This document shows, in pieces, positions 25,859 through 34,287 of a stretch of DNA of 64,000 nt. The stretch's first letter is position 1. Each line of letters starts with the position of its first letter. The DNA comes from Gordonia desulfuricans NBRC 100010. Lineage in GTDB: Bacteria > Actinomycetota > Actinomycetes > Mycobacteriales > Mycobacteriaceae. The translations under genes were made by a program, and so were the position numbers. The notes under the pieces are model-generated. The model was not told the origin of the DNA and did no database searches. It saw only the letters and a program-made list of their open reading frames with translations. The stretch is from NCBI RefSeq assembly GCF_001485495.1, contig NZ_BCNF01000022.1, forward strand, positions 49,024 through 113,023, in the 5' to 3' direction.

Positions 25859-26152
25859 TCAGGACTTGACGAGCCGGGCGATCGCCTGGACTGCCTCGTC
25901 GACCTTGGCGCGGCCCTCGGCATCCCCCTCCTGCGCGGCTCGCACCACGCAGTGGTTCATGTGCTCCTCGAGCAGACCGAGGCTCACCGCCTGCAGTGCC
26001 TTGGTCATCGCGGACACCTGGGTGAGGATGTCGATGCAGTACTGCTCTTCCTCGACCATCCGCTGCAGACCACGGGCCTGCCCCTCGATCCGGCGCAGAC
26101 GCTTCAGATAGTCGTCCTTGCGCTCGATGTATCCGTGTTCGGCGTGGTCCAC
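25859..26152 (-). CDS. csoR: Copper-sensing repressor CsoR
   Basis: A 97-residue all-helical repressor of the CsoR/RcnR family. The Cu(I) ligands are all present with canonical spacing: C39 (EEQYCIDIL), H64 and C68 (EEHMNHC). The family helix RLRRIEGQARGLQRMV is at residues 18-33. Apo-CsoR represses its operon and lets go on binding Cu(I). It is the first gene of csoR-copZ-small protein-copA. The start is the GTG at 26152. Two TACCC-N5-(G/T)GGTA boxes lie just upstream and are the likely operators. Confidence 0.96.
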   Translation of the reverse strand: MDHAEHGYIERKDDYLKRLRRIEGQARGLQRMVEEEQYCIDILTQVSAMTKALQAVSLGLLEEHMNHCVVRAAQEGDAEGRAKVDEAVQAIARLVKS

Positions 26153-26169
26153 GGCGCCTCCGTTCCTGG

Positions 26170-26184
26170 TACCCCCTACTGGTA
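26170..26184. promoter_or_regulatory. Copper operator, proximal box
   Basis: TACCC-CCTAC-TGGTA, one base from the TACCC-N5-GGGTA palindrome known for mycobacterial RicR and related to CsoR boxes. It is 18 bases before the csoR start. Confidence 0.65.
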
Positions 26185-26207
26185 TACATCGGAGTACATG
26201 GAAACGC

Positions 26208-26222
26208 TACCCCCCTAGGGTA
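26208..26222. promoter_or_regulatory. Copper operator, distal box
   Basis: TACCC-CCCTA-GGGTA, an exact match to the TACCC-N5-GGGTA copper-responsive palindrome, 38 bases from the proximal box. Confidence 0.7.
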
Positions 26223-26274
26223 TGCAGTTCGGGGGTGTGCGTCACCCACGGGAGACCGACGGGAGGACCTGGCG

Positions 26275-27120
26275 TCAGGCGCGCCGCATCACATCGGCGA
26301 GACGGCTCAGCGCCGCCGCGACGTCGGCGAGCGCATCGCCCACCGCGGTCAGACGCGCCGCGTCGGAGTCCGGGCCCGAATCCTGCGGAGCCGGCACCGG
26401 AAGTCCGCGTGCGGGCGTCGGCGTGGCGTCCGGTTGGAGATTCATCACCGAGGTCGCGTCGCCGAAGCCGTGATGATGCCCGCGATAGGGCACCTGATCG
26501 GCGGGCGGCACCGAATCGGTGGAACGCCGGCCACCGCGATATCCGGCATCCGCGGGTGTCCCGGCGGGTGCGCTCACCGGCGCAGCGGGTGCAGCGGGTG
26601 CGCTCACCGGCGGAGTGGTCTCCGGCGGCGGGCCCGGCTGCCGGTGATCGGGCAGCCGATGTGCGCCACTGGGTCCGCTGACCGGCAGATCCCCGGTCGA
26701 GGGACCCCGGTGGATCGGGGCGGCCGCATGCGGGAGCGGGGCACCGGAGCGTGAGGGCGCGGGTCCGGCCGGGCGTCCGGCGGCCGCTCCCGACATCGCG
26801 GTCGGGGCGTGGCCGTTGGACCGCGCGAAGATGTGCGGGCCACCGTGACCGTGGAAGAACAGACAGGCACCACCCTCACGGGTGCCCACCGGGCACGGAT
26901 TGCGTTCGATCAGGGACTGGGCCCGCGGGTCGAAGTCGTTCCACTCCAACCAGAATCGGCGGCCCGGAACCGGATACGTGCCCCCGTCGGTGGCGTGATT
27001 GCCGTGGTGTCCGGCACCGAGGCGGCACTGCAACATCCAGCCCGCGGATTCCGGAAGCCCCAGCGCCCGTCGTTCCGTCGACGAGCTCACCACCGTCGAC
27101 CAGCAACCCTCGCCGTCCAT
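26275..27120 (-). CDS. Hypothetical protein with a duplicated Cys/His motif
   Basis: A 281-residue protein of unknown function. The N-terminal 100 residues contain the same motif twice, C-x4-G-H-x-G-x-H: CRLGAGHHGNH (32-42) and CLFFHGHGGPH (86-96), plus C76. These look like paired metal (zinc) sites. WLEWNDFDPRAQSLIERNP lies between them. Residues 100-230 are a disordered proline-, alanine- and glycine-rich linker, and the last 35 residues form an alanine-rich helix (TAVGDALADVAAALSRLADV) that could mediate oligomerisation. No signal peptide. It is a single gene between csoR and nadB, with no close partner. ATG 27120 is chosen because the extra residues before it look non-coding. Confidence 0.65.
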   Translation of the reverse strand: MDGEGCWSTVVSSSTERRALGLPESAGWMLQCRLGAGHHGNHATDGGTYPVPGRRFWLEWNDFDPRAQSLIERNPCPVGTREGGACLFFHGHGGPHIFARSNGHAPTAMSGAAAGRPAGPAPSRSGAPLPHAAAPIHRGPSTGDLPVSGPSGAHRLPDHRQPGPPPETTPPVSAPAAPAAPVSAPAGTPADAGYRGGRRSTDSVPPADQVPYRGHHHGFGDATSVMNLQPDATPTPARGLPVPAPQDSGPDSDAARLTAVGDALADVAAALSRLADVMRRA

Positions 27121-27265
27121 CGAGCCCTCCGTTCCAACGCCCCACCGCGCCGTCACCGCGCACATTTCGTACCGGATGTGAATCGGTCACCGTCAGACCG
27201 CCGGCGATCACCATCGCGACAATGGCGGAGCCCGCGGCCAGTCTACGAAGGAAGCGGTCGGGTTG

Positions 27266-28966
27266 CTACCCCGGGCTCACCGCGAGCTCGTCGCTGCCGA
27301 TCTCGGTGACCACGCCCCCGGCGAGGGCGAAGATCCGAGAGCCGGAATGGTCGGCGGTGTGCGGGAAATCGGACCGTACATGCGACCCGCGCGACTCCGC
27401 ACGAGCCGACGCCGCGGCCACCACCGCGCTCGCGACCAGGGTCAGCGAGGCGTCCTCGGCGTCGGCGACGGTGACCATCTCACGACGCGGTGCGTGCTGC
27501 AGCAGGGTCGCCACCTCGGCCAGCCCGGAGGCATCCCGGCGCAGTCCGACGTGACGTCCCATCGCGTCCTGCAGGGCGGTCCGCTCCAGGGCGGGCAACA
27601 GCTCCGGGACGGGTGCCACCGACGATGCACCATGACCGACCGGCCGGTCATGGTGCCCACCGGCCTGTGCGGCGGCCACCACCGCGGCACGCCCGCCCAT
27701 CACCAGACCCTCGAGCAGACTGTTGGAGGCGAGCCGGTTCCCACCGTGCAACCCGGTGCGGGCCACCTCCCCGGCCGCGAGCAGACCGGGCACCGATGTA
27801 CGGGTCTCGGTGTCGGTGACGACGCCGCCGCACAGATAGTGGGCACCCGGTACCACCGGGATACGCCCCGAGGTGATGTCGAGACCTGCCGCCCGCACCC
27901 CGGCGGTGACCGTCGGGAACCGGCGTTCGACGTCGTCGACGCCGGTGACGTCGAGGTATACGCAAGGTTCACCGGTACGGTCCATCGCCGCCCACACCGC
28001 ATTGGCGACCACATCGCGCGGCGCCAGATCACCCAGCGGATGCACATCCGCGGTGACCGAGCGTCCCCCGGCGTCCACGAGACGTCCGCCCTCACCCCGC
28101 AGGGCCTCGGTGATCAGGGTGCGCCGGCCGCGCTCGCCACCGGTGAAGAGCATGGTCGGGTGGAACTGGATGAACTCCAGGTCGGCGACACGCGCCCCGG
28201 CGCGCAGGGCCAGACCGATACCGTCGCCGGTGGCGCCGGCCGGATTGGTCGTGGCCGGGTAGAGATGGCCGACGCCCCCGGTGGCCAGCAGCACCGTCGG
28301 GGCGGTGACCACCTCGTCGCGCACACCCCCGTCATGTCCACCCCCGTCACGTCCACCACCGTCACGTCCACCACCGGCGAGGATCGTCCGGCATGCCACC
28401 CCGGCCACCCGCCCGTCCCCGTCGGTGAGCACCCGCGTCACGAAGGTGTCGTCGCGGCAGTCGATCTCACCTGTCGCCCGCGCCGCGGTCAGGGCCGCAC
28501 CCAGGGTTCGCTGCAGGTGCGCCCCGGTCGCATCCCCACCCGCATGCAGGATGCGGCGCACGCTGTGGCCCCCTTCCCGGGTGCGCGCATAGGCGCCGGT
28601 GTCGTCGCGGTCGAATCGCGCCCCCCGCCCGATGAGCTCGGCCACGGCCGCCCAACCCCCGGCGAGGATCTCACCGGACGCGGCGGCATCGGTCAGCCCG
28701 GCGCCCGCGGCGAGGGTGTCGTCGAGATGCCGGCGGACCGAGTCGAGCGGATCGTCCGGCGCGACGACTGCGACGCCGCCCTGCGCATAGAAGGTGGAGG
28801 TGGCCTGCTCGGCGCGGTCGGCGTCCCACCGCGGCCCCTTGTGCACGACGACGACGCGCAGACCCAGTGCCGCCGCCGACAGCGCCGCGGTCAGCCCGGC
28901 CACTCCCGCGCCCACCACGACGAGATCGGCACTCGTCGACACCGCGCCACCAGTCACGCCGCTCAT
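27266..28966 (-). CDS. nadB: L-aspartate oxidase
   Basis: A 566-residue FAD enzyme that oxidises L-aspartate to iminoaspartate in NAD synthesis. The FAD motif VVVGAGVAGLTAALSAA is at the N-terminus. The family hallmarks STFYAQGGVAVV, FDRDDTGAYARTREGGHS, FIQFHPTML, EALRGEGGRLV and GGNRLASNSLLEGLVMG are present. An unusual glycine-aspartate-histidine insertion (GGGRDGGGRDGGGHDGG, about 196-212), encoded by a short DNA tandem repeat, replaces a normal loop. A GGAGAA precedes the ATG. Actinobacteria usually carry nadA-nadB-nadC together, but here nadB stands alone, so it could be a second copy or have moved. A hairpin (29013-29035) upstream may be an operator. Confidence 0.9.
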   Translation of the reverse strand: MSGVTGGAVSTSADLVVVGAGVAGLTAALSAAALGLRVVVVHKGPRWDADRAEQATSTFYAQGGVAVVAPDDPLDSVRRHLDDTLAAGAGLTDAAASGEILAGGWAAVAELIGRGARFDRDDTGAYARTREGGHSVRRILHAGGDATGAHLQRTLGAALTAARATGEIDCRDDTFVTRVLTDGDGRVAGVACRTILAGGGRDGGGRDGGGHDGGVRDEVVTAPTVLLATGGVGHLYPATTNPAGATGDGIGLALRAGARVADLEFIQFHPTMLFTGGERGRRTLITEALRGEGGRLVDAGGRSVTADVHPLGDLAPRDVVANAVWAAMDRTGEPCVYLDVTGVDDVERRFPTVTAGVRAAGLDITSGRIPVVPGAHYLCGGVVTDTETRTSVPGLLAAGEVARTGLHGGNRLASNSLLEGLVMGGRAAVVAAAQAGGHHDRPVGHGASSVAPVPELLPALERTALQDAMGRHVGLRRDASGLAEVATLLQHAPRREMVTVADAEDASLTLVASAVVAAASARAESRGSHVRSDFPHTADHSGSRIFALAGGVVTEIGSDELAVSPG

Positions 28967-29012
28967 CCCGTTCTCCGTTCGCCGGTTCCCCTCGGGACAA
29001 CCCTCCGGGGGT

Positions 29013-29035
29013 GTTTTCGATTCCCAGTCGAAAAC
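29013..29035. promoter_or_regulatory. Inverted repeat upstream of nadB
   Basis: GTTTTCGA (29013-29020) and TCGAAAAC (29028-29035) form a perfect 8-bp inverted repeat with a 7-base centre, 46 bases before nadB. A repressor site for nadB is possible; no known motif is matched. Confidence 0.4.
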
Positions 29036-29104
29036 CTCCCCCGAGACTACGCCGACACACCCGTGGCCGACAGGGCCGGTTCTCGGCGGTCGTCGACCTC
29101 ATCA

Positions 29105-29134
29105 CTCTCATGTGCGCAGATGCGCACATGAGAG
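29105..29134. promoter_or_regulatory. Perfect 14-2-14 palindrome, likely ArsR operator
   Basis: CTCTCATGTGCGCA (29105-29118), GA, TGCGCACATGAGAG (29121-29134): a perfect inverted repeat directly before the -10 box of the MFS-arsR operon. Its 12-2-12 style layout is typical of ArsR/SmtB-family sites, and the operon encodes such a regulator. Confidence 0.8.
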
Positions 29135-29135
29135 A

Positions 29136-29141
29136 TACGAT
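29136..29141 (+). promoter_or_regulatory. -10 box (TACGAT), leaderless-type, of the MFS gene
   Basis: TACGAT ends 6 bases before the GTG start at 29148 and abuts the palindromic operator. Confidence 0.5.
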
Positions 29142-29147
29142 CCCCTG

Positions 29148-30437
29148 GTGCATCCCCTCCTGCGGAATCCGGTCTTCACCCGCCTCTACCCGGCCCAGGT
29201 GATCTCCCTGGCGGGTACCGGACTGATGACCGTGGCACTGGGCCTGCTGGCCTACGACCTCGCCGGCACCGACGCCGCCCAGGTCCTGGGCACCGCCCTG
29301 GCGATCAAGATGGTCGCCTACGTCGCGATGGCCCCGCTGATGCGCGCGCTGGTCACCCGGCTCCCGGCCACCGGCGTGCTGATCGGCGCCGACGTGGTCC
29401 GCGTGGGCACGGCCGCATGTCTGCCGTGGGTCACCGGCACCTGGCAGATCTACCTGCTGATCTTCGCGCTGCAGACCGCCTCGGCCACCTTCACACCCAC
29501 CTTCTCCGCCGCCATCGCACGCGTCGTCCCCGACCGCGACCAGTACACGGTCGCGGTGTCGGCCTCCCGGATCGCCTACGACCTCGAGGCGCTGACCAGC
29601 CCGCTCCTGGCGGGCGTCGCACTGCTCGTGCTCCCTTCTTCCGCGCTGTTCGCCTTCACCGCAGCAGGTTTCGCCGCATCGGCACTCCTCGTCGCGGGCT
29701 CGGGTCTGCGTCGTCTCGACCGATCGGACCCGCCCGCGCTCCCCGACGACACCGGCACTGTCGCCGACCGGATCCTGCGAGGCATCCGGATCATGCTGTC
29801 CCGCAGGTCGCTTCGTGGTCTCCTCTGGATCGACGTCGCCGTCGCCGCGGCCACCGCGATCGTGCTGGTCGGCACCGTCGGCTATGTCCGCGGCGATCTC
29901 GGCGCCGGCGACACCGCGGTCGCCCTGGCCCTGGCCGCCTTCGGGATCGGTTCACTGGCAACCACATTCGCGGTTCCGATGATGCTGCGACGGTTCGGCC
30001 CGATGCGGGTGATGGTCGCCGGCGCGGCCCTGGCCACCACCGGATTGGCGATCACCACGGCATGGTCGTACACCGGCCCGCAGCCGACCGCACTGTTCGG
30101 CACCTGGGTGGTGCTCGGGGTGGCCACCTCGATGATCGGCACCACCATCCCGCGCACGATCCGCGACCACACCGACGCCGACCGCGACGACGTCTTCACC
30201 GCCCAGTTCTCCACCTCGCATGCGGCCTTCCTGCTGACCTATGCGATCGCCGGATGGGGACCCGCACTGATCGGGACCGCCGCCGCGGTGGGTGTGCTGG
30301 CATTGCTGGGCGCGGCCGCCACCGTGGGTGCGGCCCGCTGCTGGCGCCGGGTGACCGCCCCGAACGTCCCGGCCGCCGGGATCGACTCGCCTACGATGGA
30401 CCCGACGGTCTGCGCACGGCAACCGGCGACCCGGTAG
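29148..30437 (+). CDS. MFS transporter controlled by an ArsR regulator
   Basis: A 429-residue inner-membrane protein with about 12 helices, starting VHPLLRNPVFTRLYPAQVIS. It has GLMTVALGLLAYDLAGTDAA in helix 1 and the RLPATGVLIGADVVRV loop between helices 2 and 3. A second half with FGIGSLATTFAVPMMLRR matches the MFS_1/MFS_3 efflux type. An ArsR/SmtB-type regulator follows 20 bases later and a perfect palindromic operator precedes it, so it probably exports a toxic metal-related or small organic compound on induction. The substrate is unknown. GTG 29148 is used because the frame upstream overlaps nadB's promoter and lacks family similarity. Confidence 0.84.
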   Translation: MHPLLRNPVFTRLYPAQVISLAGTGLMTVALGLLAYDLAGTDAAQVLGTALAIKMVAYVAMAPLMRALVTRLPATGVLIGADVVRVGTAACLPWVTGTWQIYLLIFALQTASATFTPTFSAAIARVVPDRDQYTVAVSASRIAYDLEALTSPLLAGVALLVLPSSALFAFTAAGFAASALLVAGSGLRRLDRSDPPALPDDTGTVADRILRGIRIMLSRRSLRGLLWIDVAVAAATAIVLVGTVGYVRGDLGAGDTAVALALAAFGIGSLATTFAVPMMLRRFGPMRVMVAGAALATTGLAITTAWSYTGPQPTALFGTWVVLGVATSMIGTTIPRTIRDHTDADRDDVFTAQFSTSHAAFLLTYAIAGWGPALIGTAAAVGVLALLGAAATVGAARCWRRVTAPNVPAAGIDSPTMDPTVCARQPATR

Positions 30438-30457
30438 AGGCGGTGAACGCGGCGATC

Positions 30458-30841
30458 ATGAGCGACGGCACCGACGCCCACCGCACCCCGGCCCCCGATC
30501 CCGCAGGTCCCAGCCTGCATCACCCGGTCCAGCCCGACCCGGACCGGCTGGCCGCTGCGTCGTCGACCTTCGGGATGCTCGCCGACCCCACGCGTCTGCA
30601 CCTGCTCTGGCTGCTGACCACCGGCGAGTTCGACGTCACCGCCCTCACCGAGGCGGTGGGTGCGTCACGGACGGCGGTGAGTCAGCACCTGGCGAAGCTC
30701 CGATTCACCGGCCTGGTCGAAACCCGCCGGGACGGTCGCCGGGTGATCTACCGCATCCGCGACGGACACATGACACGCCTGATCGGGGAGGCGATCAACC
30801 TCGCCGACCACAAGATCACCGGTGAACCCGCCCACGAGTGA
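30458..30841 (+). CDS. ArsR/SmtB family transcriptional regulator
   Basis: A 127-residue winged-helix repressor. ADPTRLHLLWLLTTGEFDV begins the DNA-binding domain, the recognition helix is GASRTAVSQHLAKLRFTGLV, and the wing is TRRDGRRVIYRIRDGHM. The acidic, proline-rich first 25 residues are disordered. The usual ELCVCDL metal site of ArsR is replaced by GEFDVTAL with no cysteine. The C-terminal helix (HMTRLIGEAINLADHKIT) has the DxH-type histidine-containing helix typical of SmtB/CzrA alpha-5 sensors. It therefore probably senses a metal at alpha-5 or a non-metal ligand. An alternative GTG start at 30443 is in frame. Confidence 0.86.
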   Translation: MSDGTDAHRTPAPDPAGPSLHHPVQPDPDRLAAASSTFGMLADPTRLHLLWLLTTGEFDVTALTEAVGASRTAVSQHLAKLRFTGLVETRRDGRRVIYRIRDGHMTRLIGEAINLADHKITGEPAHE

Positions 30842-30866
30842 GCCCCGCGAGGCGCCCCGGTGTCGT

Positions 30867-30872
30867 TACACT
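30867..30872 (+). promoter_or_regulatory. -10 box (TACACT), leaderless-type, of the UbiB kinase gene
   Basis: TACACT ends 8 bases before the GTG start at 30881, just after the arsR stop codon. Confidence 0.45.
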
Positions 30873-30880
30873 GGCCCGCG

Positions 30881-32344
30881 GTGACCTCCATGCACAGTCC
30901 ATCCGCGCGCAGCTCATCCGACCCCGAACCGACCGGACGCCCGACACGCCTCCGGCCGGTGTCGACGATCGCCGAACTCTCCCGGTTCGGGTCCACCGCG
31001 ATCCATGCGGCGGCAGGACTCGGCCGATTCGCCGTGGGGACCGCCGTCGACGCCGTCCACCTGCGCCTGCCGAGCGCGCAACGCGCCGCACACGAGGTCC
31101 GCACCACCTTCGAACACCTCGGCCCCACCTACGTGAAACTCGGCCAGCTCATCGCCTCGAGTCCCGGGGTGTTCACCGAGACCCTCGCCGCTGAGTTCGA
31201 GTCCCTGCTCGACCAGGTCACCCCCGCCGACCCCGCCGCCGTCCGGGAGGTCTTCGTCGCCGAGCTCGGGCGTCCGCCCGAGGAGGTGTTCGCGACCTTC
31301 GATCCCATCCCGATCGCATCGGCCTCGATCGCCCAGGTCCACACCGCCACCCTCACCGACGGCACCGAGGTGGTGGTCAAGATCCAGCGGCCGGGCATCG
31401 GCGAGCGACTCGCCCCCGACGTCGCGATCCTGGAACGACTCGCCGGCCTCGCCGAACTGTCCGAGTACGGCCGGATGCTCAGCGCCCGGCACGTGGTGGA
31501 GGACTTCGCCGACGGCCTGGCCGCCGAACTCGACTTCCGCAACGAGGCGGCCACGATGCGCGAATGGTACGAGTGCCTGCGCGACGGCCCCTACGGCAGC
31601 CGCGTGCGGGTGCCCGAGGTGTACGACGAGTACAGCGGCGCACGGGTGCTCACCATGGAACGCATCTACGCCGTCCGGATCGACGACGCCGCAGCGGTCC
31701 GCGCGGCCGGCCACGACGGTGTGGCACTGTGCCGCAACCTGCTGCTGTCGCTGCTGGAATCGGCGTTCCACGGCGGACTGTTCCACGGCGACCTGCATGC
31801 CGGGAACGTCCTCGTCGACGACACCGGCACGCTGGTGCTGCTCGACTTCGGCATCGTCGGCCGATTCACCCCGCGGACCCGCCGCATCCTCCGGCAACTC
31901 GTCGTCGACCTGATCGTGCGCAACGACTACGAGTCGGCGGGCCGGGCCATCTTCCTGCTCGGCGCGGTACGACGCCCCGGATCGACCGTCCAGGGCGCGG
32001 CCGACATCCAGAAGGTCGCCGCACCGTTGTCGACCACCGATCTCGGGTCGATGAGCTACACCGACCTGGGCAGACAGCTCGCCGCGGTGGCCCGCGCGCA
32101 CGACGCCCGCCTGCCCCGTGAGCTGGTCCTGGTGGGCAAACAGCTGCTCTACGTGGAGAAGTACATGAAGCTGCTCGCACCCCGCTGGAAGGCGATGAGC
32201 GACCGCGAGATCTACGGCTATATGGCCGGGATCATGAAGGAGGCCGAGCGCGATCGCCGATCCGCCACTCCCGACATCGACGGGCGTTACCCGAACAGTG
32301 GCCAGACCCCGGTTAGGGTGGTGCAACCAAATCGGGCAGAGTGA
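30881..32344 (+). CDS. ABC1/UbiB family atypical kinase
   Basis: A 487-residue ABC1/AarF/UbiB protein. It carries the family-specific KxGQ motif in YVKLGQLIASSPG, the alanine-rich ATP-loop replacement in PIASASIAQVHTATL, the VVVKIQRPG lysine, the catalytic HGDLHAGNVLVD and the metal-binding LLDFGIVG. Members act in quinone synthesis or lipid handling as ATPases or atypical kinases. In actinobacteria they likely support menaquinone or envelope lipid metabolism. No C-terminal membrane helices of the UbiB type are obvious. The TACACT box 8 bases before GTG 30881 suggests a leaderless start; an ATG follows at 30890. Confidence 0.88.
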   Translation: MTSMHSPSARSSSDPEPTGRPTRLRPVSTIAELSRFGSTAIHAAAGLGRFAVGTAVDAVHLRLPSAQRAAHEVRTTFEHLGPTYVKLGQLIASSPGVFTETLAAEFESLLDQVTPADPAAVREVFVAELGRPPEEVFATFDPIPIASASIAQVHTATLTDGTEVVVKIQRPGIGERLAPDVAILERLAGLAELSEYGRMLSARHVVEDFADGLAAELDFRNEAATMREWYECLRDGPYGSRVRVPEVYDEYSGARVLTMERIYAVRIDDAAAVRAAGHDGVALCRNLLLSLLESAFHGGLFHGDLHAGNVLVDDTGTLVLLDFGIVGRFTPRTRRILRQLVVDLIVRNDYESAGRAIFLLGAVRRPGSTVQGAADIQKVAAPLSTTDLGSMSYTDLGRQLAAVARAHDARLPRELVLVGKQLLYVEKYMKLLAPRWKAMSDREIYGYMAGIMKEAERDRRSATPDIDGRYPNSGQTPVRVVQPNRAE

Positions 32345-32384
32345 CCGCCCGATACTGCCGAGCTGAGAGGCACAGGAGCCGACA

Positions 32385-33836
32385 ATGAAGCGAGTCTTGC
32401 CGGCGGTGCTGGCGTTCTTCGGGATCGCCTGCATCACCGCGGCGATCGCCGTTCCCGCCTGGCTGGTCCCCCAGCTCCGGGTGGTCCCGCTCGATCTCGA
32501 CATCACCTCCGACGCCACGACCGTCGCCACCGACGGTTCCCCCGGCGAGCGTTTCCCGGCGGTGATCTTCGACCGATGCTCGGTGGGTGAGGCCAAGGCG
32601 CAGACCTTCGGCGCACATCTGACCCAGCAGCGCCGATCGGTGATCATCGAGCCGTCCGACAGCCGGCAGGCGACGGTGCAGTCGGCGCAGACGGTCCAGA
32701 TCGACCGGACCCGCACCGCCGACGGTGAAGAGGTCACCCCGCCCGGACCGAACACCTCCGGCGATCTCACCTGCGCGTCGGGGTTGCTCACCGCGACCAT
32801 CGACCGGGTGTCGCTGAACCGTAAGACGTCGGTGCCCAACGGCACGGTCAGCTCACTGCAGCTCGAGGCCGCACCGGAGGGTGTGGACCCGAAGGACGTG
32901 TCGGTCCAGCTGACCAACCGCAAGGGGTTCCAGTACAAGTTCGGGTTCGACGTCCAGCAGCGCTCATACCTGTACTACGACACCAACACCCGCCAGGACA
33001 CCGAGGCCAAGTTCGTCGGCGAGGAGACCATCAAGGGTGTCAAGACCTACCACTTCGTCACCGAGGTCCCCGAGACCGACCTGTCGAGCCTGCCCAACCC
33101 GCAGAACGAGGCGGCCCTGGGCACCATGCTGACCATGCCGGCCAAGTGGTGGGGCATCACCGGGACCGGGGTCAAGCCCAACGACTCGATCAACATGCAC
33201 CGCTACGCCACCGCGACCCGCCACGTGTGGGTGGAGCCGGCGACCGGCACCATCGTCGACGGCCGTGAGGACCAGCACCAGTACTTCCGTTCACCGGACC
33301 AGAGCGAGGACACCGCCCAGCCGATCCGCGATTTCCGCCTGGACGCGCTGAAGGCCACCTTCAAGTGGTCCGACGAGACCGTCACCCAGCAGGCCGCACG
33401 CGCCGACAAGTACTACGGCCAGCTGCGTCTCGGCGGGTTCTGGCTGCCGTTGATCCTCGGCATCGTCGGCGTCCTGCTGGTGCTCGCCTGGCTGTTCCTG
33501 TTCTGGCGGGGCCGCTCGGCGAGGTCCGGCGAGCCGGGTGATGACGAACCGCTCGACGGCGACGCCTACGCAGCGGGTGCCGATACCGAAGGTGTCGCGG
33601 CAGACGAGTCGGCGACCGAGGTGGTCGAGCGTCCGGACGCACCCACCGTCGCCGAGCCGGCCGCGGGTGCCCCGACCGTCGTGCTGGGCAAGTCGCCGGC
33701 GCCCGCCGTCGGTGACGGTGCCGCCACCGACGACGGCTACATGTGGGACCGCCCGACGCAGCGCATCCCGAAGGTCGACGGTCCGGCGCCGCGGACCGAC
33801 GGCGACTTCGGTCCGGTCGACCGCCCGGAACGCTGA
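32385..33836 (+). CDS. DUF3068 (PorA-family) envelope protein
   Basis: A 483-residue membrane protein with an N-terminal anchor (VLPAVLAFFGIACITAAIAV), a large outer domain (about 35-345) and a second helix (FWLPLILGIVGVLLVLAWLF), followed by an acidic, alanine-rich cytosolic tail of about 110 residues. It fits the DUF3068 family, common in Corynebacteriales and annotated as PorA-like. Recognisable parts are the KTYHFVTEVPETDL region and ATRHVWVEPATGTIVDGRE. The job is not established; an envelope or stress-related role is inferred from topology. A good ribosome-binding site (AGGAG) lies 9 bases before the ATG. A strong hairpin follows the stop. Confidence 0.86.
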   Translation: MKRVLPAVLAFFGIACITAAIAVPAWLVPQLRVVPLDLDITSDATTVATDGSPGERFPAVIFDRCSVGEAKAQTFGAHLTQQRRSVIIEPSDSRQATVQSAQTVQIDRTRTADGEEVTPPGPNTSGDLTCASGLLTATIDRVSLNRKTSVPNGTVSSLQLEAAPEGVDPKDVSVQLTNRKGFQYKFGFDVQQRSYLYYDTNTRQDTEAKFVGEETIKGVKTYHFVTEVPETDLSSLPNPQNEAALGTMLTMPAKWWGITGTGVKPNDSINMHRYATATRHVWVEPATGTIVDGREDQHQYFRSPDQSEDTAQPIRDFRLDALKATFKWSDETVTQQAARADKYYGQLRLGGFWLPLILGIVGVLLVLAWLFLFWRGRSARSGEPGDDEPLDGDAYAAGADTEGVAADESATEVVERPDAPTVAEPAAGAPTVVLGKSPAPAVGDGAATDDGYMWDRPTQRIPKVDGPAPRTDGDFGPVDRPER

Positions 33837-33853
33837 TCACACCGCGCGGGTAG

Positions 33854-34171
<318 letters not shown>

Positions 34172-34210
34172 TAGAGGCGGGCGCCGACACCGAACCGACG
34201 GCCACAGCAG

Positions 34211-34252
34211 ACGACGAGGGCCGGTGATCATGTGATCACCGGCCCTCGTCGT
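34211..34252 (-). terminator. Perfect 20-bp-stem hairpin after the mycolyltransferase gene
   Basis: ACGACGAGGGCCGGTGATCA (34211-34230) and its exact complement (34233-34252) with a 2-base centre. It is placed 35 bases beyond the stop of the minus-strand gene. It may work in both directions. Confidence 0.75.
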
Positions 34253-34287
34253 GGATCTGGCGCCTCGTCAGAGGCCTACCCCGTGGC

